NCBI RefSeq assembly: GCF_014695975.1
Contig: NZ_JACJPI010000083.1
Location: 62,001-126,000, forward strand
Direction: 5' to 3'
DNA: 64,000 nt
Origin: Leptolyngbya sp. FACHB-321
GTDB taxonomy: Bacteria; Cyanobacteriota; Cyanobacteriia; Leptolyngbyales; Leptolyngbyaceae
The translations under genes and the position numbers were made by a program. Shown piece after piece: positions 1 to 7,755 of the stretch. A model generated the notes under the pieces. That model made no database searches and was not told the DNA's origin. It saw only the letters and a program-made list of their open reading frames with translations. Position 1 is the first letter of the stretch, and every line of letters starts with the position of its first letter.

Positions 1-70
1 CAAAATCGAAATGCAGCTGATCTCGAAATGCAGCTTATCAATCATTACGTCCAGCTACTTAGACGTTTTC

Positions 71-844
71 TTAGTAGTCGCTGAGGTTGCCGTGGCGCTT
101 TGTGTAGCGTTCTGCCCAACGAAAAAGGACGAGACCGATCGCAAAGTAAACTCCACCATTCACCAGGGCTATGCTGAGTTGGTGTAGATCCAACGCTTGC
201 TGTCGCGCCATGACGTTTCGCAACAGCCCTGCACCAGGGCTCATGGGCAACAAATCACCGAGCAGACGCAGGTTCCCTGTCCATTCCTCAGTTGGTACAC
301 TGAGCAAAAACAGGAGCGCAAACTGAAAAATCCCCAACACCTGCTGAATACGTTTGACCATCAACGCCAGGGAGCCGATCGCAAACGACAGTCCGTAGGC
401 TCCTAGTAGCACCGTCAGCAGGGGTAGCCAAAGGGTCAGCGGAAAGGCTAGCCAGCGCCCAGTTAACGCCATGATAATCACCAAAATGGCAGCGATTAGA
501 CCCGCTTGCAGCAGCAGATCCGCCACTGCCCGCGCCAAAAACACCTGTGAGGCGCTGAAGGGCGAAATAAAGAGTTGCTCTAACGTGCCGGTTTGAGCTT
601 CTCGCTGTAGGGTGCCAGAAATGTTTGCCATGATAAACAGCACCAGCGTCCAAAGCACGTAGCCAACAATAATGGCATCCAGCCGATCGCCAAACGCTAG
701 CCCCGGACCAGCAATGTAGCTGACGCTAAGGAAAAGCCCATAAAAGACGGCAGTTGAAATCACAATGCCGCCGACCGCTTCAAAGAGATAGCGCCGAAAC
801 TGAATACCAGCCCGCGTTAACTCTGCTAAAAGAAGTTCAAACAT
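71..844 (-). CDS. ABC-2 type exporter, permease subunit
   Basis: Membrane subunit of an ABC-2 class exporter in the plasma membrane, expected to work with the ATPase encoded just upstream. The protein is about 257 aa, with a short N-terminal cytoplasmic part followed by about six hydrophobic segments, the usual build of the family. The substrate cannot be read from sequence. I chose ATG at 844 because GGAGG lies 5 nt before it; an in-frame ATG at 862 gives six more residues but lacks that site. The start overlaps the end of the ATPase gene by 8 nt, so the two are probably translationally coupled. The gene reads out toward the window edge with no partner visible downstream. Confidence 0.85.
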   Translation of the reverse strand: MFELLLAELTRAGIQFRRYLFEAVGGIVISTAVFYGLFLSVSYIAGPGLAFGDRLDAIIVGYVLWTLVLFIMANISGTLQREAQTGTLEQLFISPFSASQVFLARAVADLLLQAGLIAAILVIIMALTGRWLAFPLTLWLPLLTVLLGAYGLSFAIGSLALMVKRIQQVLGIFQFALLFLLSVPTEEWTGNLRLLGDLLPMSPGAGLLRNVMARQQALDLHQLSIALVNGGVYFAIGLVLFRWAERYTKRHGNLSDY

Positions 845-1796
845 GGGCACCTCCAGGTACATTCATTGGTGTTAGGGTCGCTTGGGCTGGCGGCGCTTGA
901 GTTAGCTTCAGAAAAATATCGGTGAGCGTGGCGCGTTCGGTTTCGAGCCGAATGATCGGTAAGGGGTTCAAAACCTCTAGCACAGGATAAAGTAACGCAG
1001 GGTCGGGAATATGAATCACCGTGCCTTCCACGATCGCGCCCAGAGCCATCAACTTAGCGCTGCGATCGTCAGGCAGTTCAGACAACTCCACCCGGTAGAC
1101 CGCTCTGGAAAACTGCTGGATCAGCGCCTTCGTCGGCTGCTCGGTCACAATTTCGCCATTGTTGATAATCGCGACGCGATCGGACAATTCCTCGGCAATG
1201 TCAAGTTGGTGTGTCGTTAGAAGAATCGCTCGACCTTCGCTGGCAATCTCGCGCACCAGACGCTTCACCGTTTGGGTTGCCTCTACATCCAACCCCAGGG
1301 TCGGTTCATCTAACAGCAGCAGCGGTGGCTCATGAATCAATGCTACGGCAATCGCCACCTTTTGCTGCATCCCCCGCGAGAGCTTTTGTACCCGCGTCGT
1401 ACTCTTATGGCTCAACTCAAACCGTTCGAGCAATGCTCGTGATCGCTGCCGTGCGACCCGTCGTGATAAACCCCTTAAAACCCCGAAATACTCCAGATTT
1501 TCTGCTGGAGTCAACCGCCAGTAGAGATTGCGGCTACCCTCCAAAACTGCTCCCACCGATCGTAGTGCTTGTGGTTGGCGATGGGGGTCGCGTCCGGCAA
1601 TGCTCACGGTTCCCTCATCCGGCAGCACAAGTCCGGCGATCATTTTGATGGTTGTCGTTTTGCCTGCACCATTCGGACCCAAGAACGCTAGCACTTGCTT
1701 TGCCTCAATCTCAAGTGATACATCCTTGACAGCACGGGTCGTTTTGCCTTGAGCGCGATAGGCTTTATGCAAATGGTGGACTTGAAGCAGAGACAT
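837..1796 (-). CDS. ABC transporter ATP-binding protein
   Basis: Cytoplasmic ATPase powering the adjacent ABC-2 permease. Seen in order: Walker A GPNGAGKT, signature LSRGMQQK, Walker B LLLLDEPTLGLD, and the switch histidine in LLTTHQL. About 90 further residues follow, as in drug- or polysaccharide-type ABC-2 ATPases. Family similarity begins at MSLLQVHHLHKAY, so I start at ATG 1796. The reading frame stays open to a GTG at 1883, but those 29 extra residues look non-coding and include a perfect palindrome at 1820-1834. The 8-nt overlap with the permease gene indicates one operon. The substrate is unknown. Confidence 0.88.
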   Translation of the reverse strand: MSLLQVHHLHKAYRAQGKTTRAVKDVSLEIEAKQVLAFLGPNGAGKTTTIKMIAGLVLPDEGTVSIAGRDPHRQPQALRSVGAVLEGSRNLYWRLTPAENLEYFGVLRGLSRRVARQRSRALLERFELSHKSTTRVQKLSRGMQQKVAIAVALIHEPPLLLLDEPTLGLDVEATQTVKRLVREIASEGRAILLTTHQLDIAEELSDRVAIINNGEIVTEQPTKALIQQFSRAVYRVELSELPDDRSAKLMALGAIVEGTVIHIPDPALLYPVLEVLNPLPIIRLETERATLTDIFLKLTQAPPAQATLTPMNVPGGAHV

Positions 1797-1819
1797 GACC
1801 GTACCAGAAAAACTATCTG

Positions 1820-1834
1820 TTACGAAGCGTAACA
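1820..1834. promoter_or_regulatory. 15-bp palindrome upstream of the ABC exporter operon
   Basis: GTTACGAAGCGTAAC is a perfect inverted repeat with 6-bp arms around AAG, 24 bp before the ATPase start. It has the size and position of an operator for a dimeric regulator. No regulator gene lies next to it, so the binding protein is unknown. It could also be chance. Confidence 0.35.
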
Positions 1835-1948
1835 AATAAGCGAGCCTGACGGTTTCCCTTGCAGTTTCGACACGACCTTTCACTCAAGATTAGACTGACC
1901 ATAACTACCGCTTAGTACGACTGCCATTTACTTTTGACATACTCTCTT

Positions 1949-2437
1949 ATGACGATCGCCCAACTTTTTGACGGTGCCAATCTTTTTGTCTTGCCCTTTT
2001 GGGCTTTGATGATTGTGCTTCCTAACTGGAACATCACTAAACGAGTGATGACATCCTACTTGCCCTTTGTTGCTTTAGCGTTACTCTACCTTTATTTCAT
2101 TTTCGGTACGCTGAATACTGAAACGGCGCAGGCACTTTCCAACCCAAAACTAGCAGACATTGCTCGGTTTTTTAGCGATGAAAGAGCTGCTGCAACAGGC
2201 TGGGCACATTTTCTAGTGATGGATTTATTCGTTGGTCGCTGGATCTATTGGGAAGGGCAGCGGACAAATGTCTGGACAGCTCACTCCCTGGTACTCTGCT
2301 TGTTCGCGGGTCCGGTCGGTCTGTTGTCGCATATCGTGACAGTTTTGTTAGCACAGAAAGTATCGTCTGTGATCGCCACCCCTGCAAGCCCTGTAGCAAA
2401 AGTGACAGTCAATACAACATCAGACGTAGAACAGTAG
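1949..2437 (+). CDS. ABA4-like (DUF4281) membrane protein
   Basis: Integral membrane protein of the ABA4-like family (DUF4281). The plant member is required for neoxanthin formation; bacterial members have no firmly assigned reaction. The protein is about 162 aa with four hydrophobic segments. Family-like stretches include FDGANLFVLPFWALMI near the N-terminus and GWAHFLVMDLFVGRWIYWEG in the middle. I chose ATG at 1949; the frame also allows TTG at 1934. It is divergent from the ABC exporter operon and shares a gap of about 150 bp with it. A carotenoid link is inference from the plant family only, though crtW lies 29 kb away. Confidence 0.8.
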   Translation: MTIAQLFDGANLFVLPFWALMIVLPNWNITKRVMTSYLPFVALALLYLYFIFGTLNTETAQALSNPKLADIARFFSDERAAATGWAHFLVMDLFVGRWIYWEGQRTNVWTAHSLVLCLFAGPVGLLSHIVTVLLAQKVSSVIATPASPVAKVTVNTTSDVEQ

Positions 2438-2703
2438 AGTAACAGTCCCTTAATCCTGATGGCTGCCGCTGCTTACTTTGCTCATCCAGATGGGGGAAGC
2501 CATCCCTCCGCTTAACACGCCACCCTAGTATGTATGGTGGGTTATCCGTCACATCTACGTAGGCGGCTTACTGCTGATCTAAAGAGTCGTTTGAGGGCTT
2601 TAAACGCTCAAGCAATTCTTGGTGGAACACTAGAGGCTATCCAGAAGGGAAAAGAGATGCTAGTACTGAAACCATTAGCCAGTCTGCTGTCGCGATCGCG
2701 CCC

Positions 2704-5034
2704 TTGTTTGGGGAGCGTAAGACCGTGCCATTAGGAGCATACCTGCTCAGGACTGGAGCGATTGCACTAGCCTATTTTGTGGTGGGTAGGTTAACGTTTT
2801 TCGTAGCAAATTTGGGCTTAGAAGCCTCACCGATCTGGTTTCCTGCGGGCATTGCTCTGGGCGTTTTGCTACTAAGCAGCACTGATGTCTGGGTTGGTAT
2901 TAGCCTGGGAAGTTTTTTGCTAGCCGTATCGGTAGGAGCGACAGGGGCAGCCGCTTTAGTCGCTGCTGTTGGCACGACGTTAAGCGCGATCGTTGGCAAA
3001 GCGTTACTGCGTCAGGTCGGCTGGTCTTCGTCTCTCAACAGCCTGCGGGGTGCCCTCAAATTTCTCGCGTTGGCAGTTGTAGCATCCCCTATACCCAATG
3101 CCACTATTCGTACTCTCTATGCATGCATCGCTGGTCTAAGTCCCTGGCAGCAATTTAGCAGTCAGTGGTGGGCGATCGCGCTGGGAGACAGCATTGGCAT
3201 TTTGGTCATGGCTCCGCTGCTGCTGGTTTGGTTGAGCAAACCCCTGCCCAACAATGTTCCATTCGGGTCAAATGCGTCGGTATGGTGGCAGCAATTGCAG
3301 CACCAATGGCGTCGATGGCGAACCCTTGAAGCCTTGCTGTGGGTAACGCTGCTCTTAAGCGTGAGCTGGTTTGTTTTTTGTGCTTCTATGCACGCAGGTA
3401 AAGCGCGGTATCCGTTAGAGATCTTACCGCTTGCTCCCATTGTCTGGGCAGCGTTGCGGTTTGGGCAACGGGGTACCGTAGTAAGTGGTTTTATTGTTTC
3501 TAGTCTTGCCTTTTGGGGCTTAACGCAACATCGAGGACCTTTCTTGATGGATGCAAATGGCAACACACAGCAGGCGACCCTCCTACTCCAGACTTTTGTG
3601 GGTGTCACGATGGGCATTGTGCTGATGTTGGCGGCAGCCGTAGCGGAACGGCAGCAGGCGGAAGCTCAACTGCGGTTTGCAGCAGATCGTGAGCGGTTAT
3701 TGGCGGAGACAGCACAGCGCATTCGGCGATCGCTGGAGCTAGACGAGATTCTCAACACGACTGTTTCTGAAGTTCGTCATCTGCTACAAGCTGATCAGGT
3801 TTTCATCATACGGCTCGATCCCTGTGGGCAGGGCTTATCTGGACACAACTTGACGGTCGCCGAGTCAGTAAGCCCCGGTTGGACCTCAGTGCAAGACTGG
3901 GTGTCAGATCAGCGGGTGGCTCAGGAAATCGAGGCACTTTTTAAGCAAAAAACCTCAGAGAATCCCTGCCATGTAAAGCCTGTGAAGGCGATCGATGATA
4001 CCGCTCAAGCAGACAAGCCCCCACTAATTGCTGAGTACTATCGCTACTGTCAAGTCAAAGCAAGCATTGGTGTACCCATCATGGTGCATCACAAAATGTT
4101 TGGCATTCTGCTGGTCAATCAATGCTCTGGACCGCGCCACTGGTTGCCGCTAGAAACCAATTTGCTAGAACAACTTGCGACACAGGTGGAAATTGCGATC
4201 CAGCAAGGTCAGCTTTATCAGCACCTTCAAACGCTTACAGTGAGCTTGGAAGGACAGGTGCAAGCCCGTACCGCCGAGTTGCAGCAGCGCATGCAGGAAC
4301 TGCAAAGTCTCAATCAGGTGAAAGATTTGCTCCTACATGCCGTTGCCCATGACCTACGGACTCCCGTACAGGGAATGTTAATGGTGCTAAACAGTTTAAG
4401 AAGCCGTCATAAAGACTGTGAAGCGGTACCCGTGCCCTGTGGCAAATTCGATCGCATGGTGCAGAGCTGCGACCATCAGCTCAATCTACTGAATTCTCTT
4501 TTAGAAGGTCATACAGATGACACACCTGCAACCGTACTTCATTGCCAGCCCGTGCATCTGCATCAAGTTGTAGACATTGCTCTGTCAAATCTGAAACCAC
4601 TTTTGGCAGAAAACCATGTTACTCTCTGCGCTCAGGTACCTTGCGATCTGCCGCCCATCAAAGCAGACTTACAGCAACTGCGGCAAGTGTTTGAGAGTTT
4701 ATTGCTTAATGCGGTTAAACACAATGCACCCGGTTTGACTATCACACTCAACGCCACGATCGACACCACAACGGCTGCGCCCCGCATGATCCACTGCGCG
4801 ATCGCAGACAATGGACGGGGGATGGATCAGAACCAATGCGATCGGCTGTTTCAACTCTATGTGCGGGGCATCGACAACCAGCATTTGACAGGCATTGGGC
4901 TAGGTTTACATCGCTGTCGGCAAGTGATTACAGCGCATGGTGGGCAGGTTGGTGTTGCTAGCCATCCTGGCAAAGGCTCCCAGTTTTGGTTTACGTTGCC
5001 CTTAGCCGATGGAAATATAAACGCTTATAGTTAA
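2704..5034 (+). CDS. MASE1-GAF sensor histidine kinase
   Basis: Membrane-bound two-component sensor of about 776 aa. Residues about 8-310 are a MASE1-type sensor with many hydrophobic helices and the WFPAGIALGVLLL stretch. A GAF domain follows at about 335-490, then a Gln-rich coiled coil. The HisKA domain has VAHDLRTP with the phosphorylated His near residue 548. The ATPase domain shows an N box (LLLNAVKHN), DNGRGMD and GIGLGLH. The GAF lacks the Cys-His pair of bilin-binding cyanobacteriochromes, so it is not an obvious photoreceptor. No response regulator is adjacent. No ATG is available at the N-terminus: TTG at 2704 or GTG at 2725 must be used, and the latter fits the MASE1 start equally well. 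Confidence 0.85.
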   Translation: MFGERKTVPLGAYLLRTGAIALAYFVVGRLTFFVANLGLEASPIWFPAGIALGVLLLSSTDVWVGISLGSFLLAVSVGATGAAALVAAVGTTLSAIVGKALLRQVGWSSSLNSLRGALKFLALAVVASPIPNATIRTLYACIAGLSPWQQFSSQWWAIALGDSIGILVMAPLLLVWLSKPLPNNVPFGSNASVWWQQLQHQWRRWRTLEALLWVTLLLSVSWFVFCASMHAGKARYPLEILPLAPIVWAALRFGQRGTVVSGFIVSSLAFWGLTQHRGPFLMDANGNTQQATLLLQTFVGVTMGIVLMLAAAVAERQQAEAQLRFAADRERLLAETAQRIRRSLELDEILNTTVSEVRHLLQADQVFIIRLDPCGQGLSGHNLTVAESVSPGWTSVQDWVSDQRVAQEIEALFKQKTSENPCHVKPVKAIDDTAQADKPPLIAEYYRYCQVKASIGVPIMVHHKMFGILLVNQCSGPRHWLPLETNLLEQLATQVEIAIQQGQLYQHLQTLTVSLEGQVQARTAELQQRMQELQSLNQVKDLLLHAVAHDLRTPVQGMLMVLNSLRSRHKDCEAVPVPCGKFDRMVQSCDHQLNLLNSLLEGHTDDTPATVLHCQPVHLHQVVDIALSNLKPLLAENHVTLCAQVPCDLPPIKADLQQLRQVFESLLLNAVKHNAPGLTITLNATIDTTTAAPRMIHCAIADNGRGMDQNQCDRLFQLYVRGIDNQHLTGIGLGLHRCRQVITAHGGQVGVASHPGKGSQFWFTLPLADGNINAYS

Positions 5035-5079
5035 AGCAGCGAACGCATAACGGCAGAAGTTTTGCAGCGTTACTTAAGC

Positions 5080-5682
5080 TTAGTCAAGTCGATGTCCACA
5101 ATGCGCGCAAAAGCGATCGCTGGGTTTAAGTGTGCTACCGCATTGACTACAAAAATTGCGTTGCACAGCCGACGTGGATGGTTGTTCTCCTCCTGTTTGA
5201 GGTGATGGCTTACTCGATGCCTCGATCGGGTTCATCTCCATCCGCATGTTTCCCATCTGCATCATCATCGTCGTTTGATCCATCTGCATATCACCCATTT
5301 TCATCGGTGGTAAAGGCTGCATGGGTGCCATCGAAGGCTTTGGAGACATGGCAGCAGGCATTGAATCAACGTGTACTGGCAGGGGTTGAGCATCACCCCA
5401 GGATGGCGCTTCTGTTGACGTACTAACTTGGTTGCCCTGTATGTAGATAAACTGTTCGCCCTGAGCTGTAAGCAATTTAACTACAAGACCGATCGCGACT
5501 CGCCAGATTTCGGGTGGTGCAGTCCAGCGTCCTGTTTGAACATGGTTGCTCGACTGCTGCTGCTGTCCTGGGCTGCTATTAGTGAGGGTCACACGAGTCT
5601 GTTCATCAACGTTTTCGAGGTAAACCGACTGTCCTGTCGCCCATTCGCATCGATACCCCATTTGAACTGCCTCGTAGTGCAT
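5080..5682 (-). CDS. Met-rich protein with C-terminal zinc ribbon
   Basis: Unrecognised protein of about 200 aa in three parts. The N-terminal 100 residues look like a small globular domain (MGYRCEWATGQSVYLENV onward). A low-complexity stretch follows with about 15 Met in 50 residues, many as MxM or MMM. The C-terminus is a zinc ribbon with CSQCG and CAHCG pairs. The ribbon suggests zinc binding; the Met cluster could bind Cu(I) or simply be a disordered linker. I chose ATG at 5682 over TTG at 5709. It is convergent with the histidine kinase upstream, and the pentapeptide gene lies behind it on the same strand. No function assigned. Confidence 0.7.
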   Translation of the reverse strand: MHYEAVQMGYRCEWATGQSVYLENVDEQTRVTLTNSSPGQQQQSSNHVQTGRWTAPPEIWRVAIGLVVKLLTAQGEQFIYIQGNQVSTSTEAPSWGDAQPLPVHVDSMPAAMSPKPSMAPMQPLPPMKMGDMQMDQTTMMMQMGNMRMEMNPIEASSKPSPQTGGEQPSTSAVQRNFCSQCGSTLKPSDRFCAHCGHRLD

Positions 5683-5768
5683 TGAATCTATTGTGCCAGG
5701 AAGCAGCAATGCTAGAGCCGTTGAGGCTAAGACCAGTAATCTTTAGTCAGTTAATCAGAGTCAGCTAA

Positions 5769-6455
5769 TTAGTGATCAACGATCGCACCACGCTGTTGCA
5801 AATCTGCTATCACCTCTTTAGTCAACCCCTGATTGTCACCAAGCAACGCCTTTTCAAAGGTCGCACCCGCCAAATTTGCATCAGTCAAGTCTGCTCCTCG
5901 CAGATCGGCATAGCTCAAGTTTGTGCCATAGAGATTAGCGCTTCTAAAGTTAGCCGTTGTCAGACTCGAACGGCGTAAATCGACATGATTGAGCGATGCC
6001 AAGTACAGAATGGCACCATCTAGCTTGCAGCCAACCAATACAGCGCGACGTAAATCAGCGTGGCTTAAGTTGGCTTTAGTCAAGTTCGCACCTGTAAGGT
6101 TTGCACTCAAAAGCGTGGCATTGACCAGGCTAACGCCCATCATGTCAGCGCTGACTAAACTGGCACTATCTAAAGTAGCGTTGATGAGCTTTGCACCAAT
6201 CAGATTGGCATTAATTAAATTAGCTTCCGCCAAATTGGCATTTACTAGATTGGCTTGCGAGAGATCGGTCGCTATAAAATTTGCCCCTTTCAGTTGAGCA
6301 GAGCGCAGATCTAGACCACTCAAGTTTGCAGTAGAAAAATCTTTAGAAGGATTAAGTCCAGCTATTTTCGCAAGTTCAAAGAAGTCGTCAGTCTCTGCCT
6401 CTACAATGCGCTGAATCAGTTCTCGAAGACGATTCAGAGATCTTTCACTAACCAT
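5769..6455 (-). CDS. Pentapeptide repeat protein
   Basis: A 228-aa protein whose residues about 45-210 consist of A(D/N)LXX pentapeptide repeats, for example SQANLVNANLAEANLINANL. Such repeats fold as a right-handed quadrilateral beta helix. Cyanobacteria carry many of these proteins and most have no known partner. The N-terminal 40 residues form a charged helical cap (LRELIQRIVEAETDDFFELA). The C-terminal segment ITKEV-type end (GLTKEVIADLQQRG) lies outside the helix. There is no signal peptide or membrane segment, so it is probably cytosolic. The start at ATG 6455 gives the full cap. Confidence 0.88.
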   Translation of the reverse strand: MVSERSLNRLRELIQRIVEAETDDFFELAKIAGLNPSKDFSTANLSGLDLRSAQLKGANFIATDLSQANLVNANLAEANLINANLIGAKLINATLDSASLVSADMMGVSLVNATLLSANLTGANLTKANLSHADLRRAVLVGCKLDGAILYLASLNHVDLRRSSLTTANFRSANLYGTNLSYADLRGADLTDANLAGATFEKALLGDNQGLTKEVIADLQQRGAIVDH

Positions 6456-6803
6456 TTTGCCAACTGCCCGACGAGTATAGGGCGGCGATCGAGGAACACA
6501 GACTGCTAAGACTACAGTGCCATCTTAGCCAGTTTCGCAATACCCTCAATCGATGCTCTTAGTTGCGGCTGCTAAACTCTACTCCAGCAGTACTCAAGCT
6601 GAAACATTAACACGTAAAAACAACCCCATAGCGCTATTGTAGATGAGGTTGCTAATAAATAAATTGTTGTCGGATAAAATATTACTCAACGAAGCTTAAT
6701 TTAGTAAGCCTTAAAAGTACCAATCCAACTGAAATCAGAAGCGGAAGACGGTTGGAGGAAGACATGACACAACTTGGCAGATGAGAACCAATAGTATCAA
6801 AAC
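6456..6803. other. Intergenic gap, AT-richer, no gene seen
   Basis: Upstream region of the pentapeptide gene. The only curiosity is GGAGG five bases before an ATG at 6765 on the plus strand, but that frame ends after six codons. I see no RNA gene, terminator or longer reading frame here. Confidence 0.5.
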
Positions 6804-7028
6804 CTAAGCCACATCACGCTCGGGCGCTGTAGCCCACATGGTAATAAGACGTTCAATCACAGCTTGCTTACTGGCACTAATACCTTTGGGCATCAAGCTT
6901 TCTGTTAGCGCCTCAATGTCAGAAGACTGAGCCAAAACACGGCTTTGCGTTGGCTGTATCGTACTACGGTCTGAAGCGGTTGGTAGACGATCCAGGCTAA
7001 CGGGTTGGCGATGTTCTGGTCGAAGCAT
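6804..7028 (-). CDS. Small hypothetical protein
   Basis: Possible 74-aa protein, Arg- and Ser-rich in its first half (SLDRLPTASDRSTIQPTQSR). The second half is more regular and helical (IEALTESLMPKGISASKQAV, then VIERLITMW) and looks like real coding sequence. I recognise no family. No clear ribosome site precedes the ATG at 7028. It stands alone between two long non-coding gaps, so it could be a conserved small cyanobacterial protein or a chance frame. Confidence 0.4.
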   Translation of the reverse strand: MLRPEHRQPVSLDRLPTASDRSTIQPTQSRVLAQSSDIEALTESLMPKGISASKQAVIERLITMWATAPERDVA

Positions 7029-7211
7029 AATGATAATGAGGTTTAAGTTTCAAGTGGAGAGCCACTAGCTCTCTCAGGACAAGTAATGACAGGTATCAAT
7101 GTAAAACTTAGGATTTTTCTTCCCTTCGATCTGCGGATGACTTAAAGCAAGCTTTGACCATCATCCCTTAATAAATCTTACTGCTTTAGCAGTAGCAGTC
7201 AAGCAACGTAG

Positions 7212-7248
7212 CTAGAAGTAAGCTTTCTCATCCTAAAGTTACTTCTAG
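7212..7248. repeat. Inverted repeat, 10-bp perfect arms
   Basis: CTAGAAGTAA at 7212-7221 pairs with TTACTTCTAG at 7239-7248. Inside, three more A-T pairs can form past a two-base mismatch, giving a long stem with a small loop. No T-run follows on either strand, so it is not a standard terminator. Confidence 0.6.
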
Positions 7249-7400
7249 AGCGGGACGTTAAAAACGTGAATTGTATTAGTGTACAGAGTCATTACCTATA
7301 GTGTGCCCGTCTCCATCCGACAATAACATCCCCGACAAGTGATTGGCTGGCATACACAGAATCTTCATGCAGTAAGTTACCTGTGCTCCTTCTGACAATG

Positions 7401-7440
7401 AGGCTTTTGTGACTATTGAAAGGCTTTTGTAACTATTGAA
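7401..7440. repeat. Tandem duplication of a 20-bp unit
   Basis: AGGCTTTTGTGACTATTGAA is followed directly by the same 20 bases with one G-to-A difference. Two copies only; a recent slippage or duplication product. Confidence 0.85.
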
Positions 7441-7755
7441 CAGCCGCGCCATGCCTCTCCAACCCATTCTAAGCATCATGCTGCACTGTATGAAGCCTAG
7501 AAAGTATCGTTGCTGCTATAGCGCTTAGAGTCAGGTAAGGGCATCTCTGACTTTCTTCCCCTCCTACTTGTATCAGTTTGTCTATCGTATAACGTCATTC
7601 CCTAAGCTATCGCAATAGATCCTAGCTACAAAAATAGTCGACTTGTCTGCAAACAGCTAACCAGGACACTGCTGAATCATGACTGCTATTGGCTTACTGT
7701 CCATATCCGGCTACGTAAGCTTTACCTTAAGTGCGGACTGTAGCTCTAAATAGCC

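Larger units (their letters stand above)
7029..7755. other. 727-bp gap without a supported gene
   Basis: No convincing reading frame on either strand; a 67-codon minus-strand frame at 7276-7479 has no coding character. The region contains a long interrupted inverted repeat at 7212-7248 and a 20-bp tandem duplication at 7401-7440, listed separately. No tRNA or terminator was seen. Confidence 0.5.

Noticed and set aside
2534-2734. 66-codon plus-strand frame before the MASE1 kinase
   Set aside because: Runs into the kinase gene in another frame and resembles no protein; likely leader DNA.
6765-6785. Strong GGAGG before an ATG with only six codons
   Set aside because: A leader peptide is possible but nothing on the plus strand downstream would be controlled by it.
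7276-7479. 67-codon minus-strand frame
   Set aside because: Spans the 20-bp tandem duplication, has unusual composition and no ribosome site.
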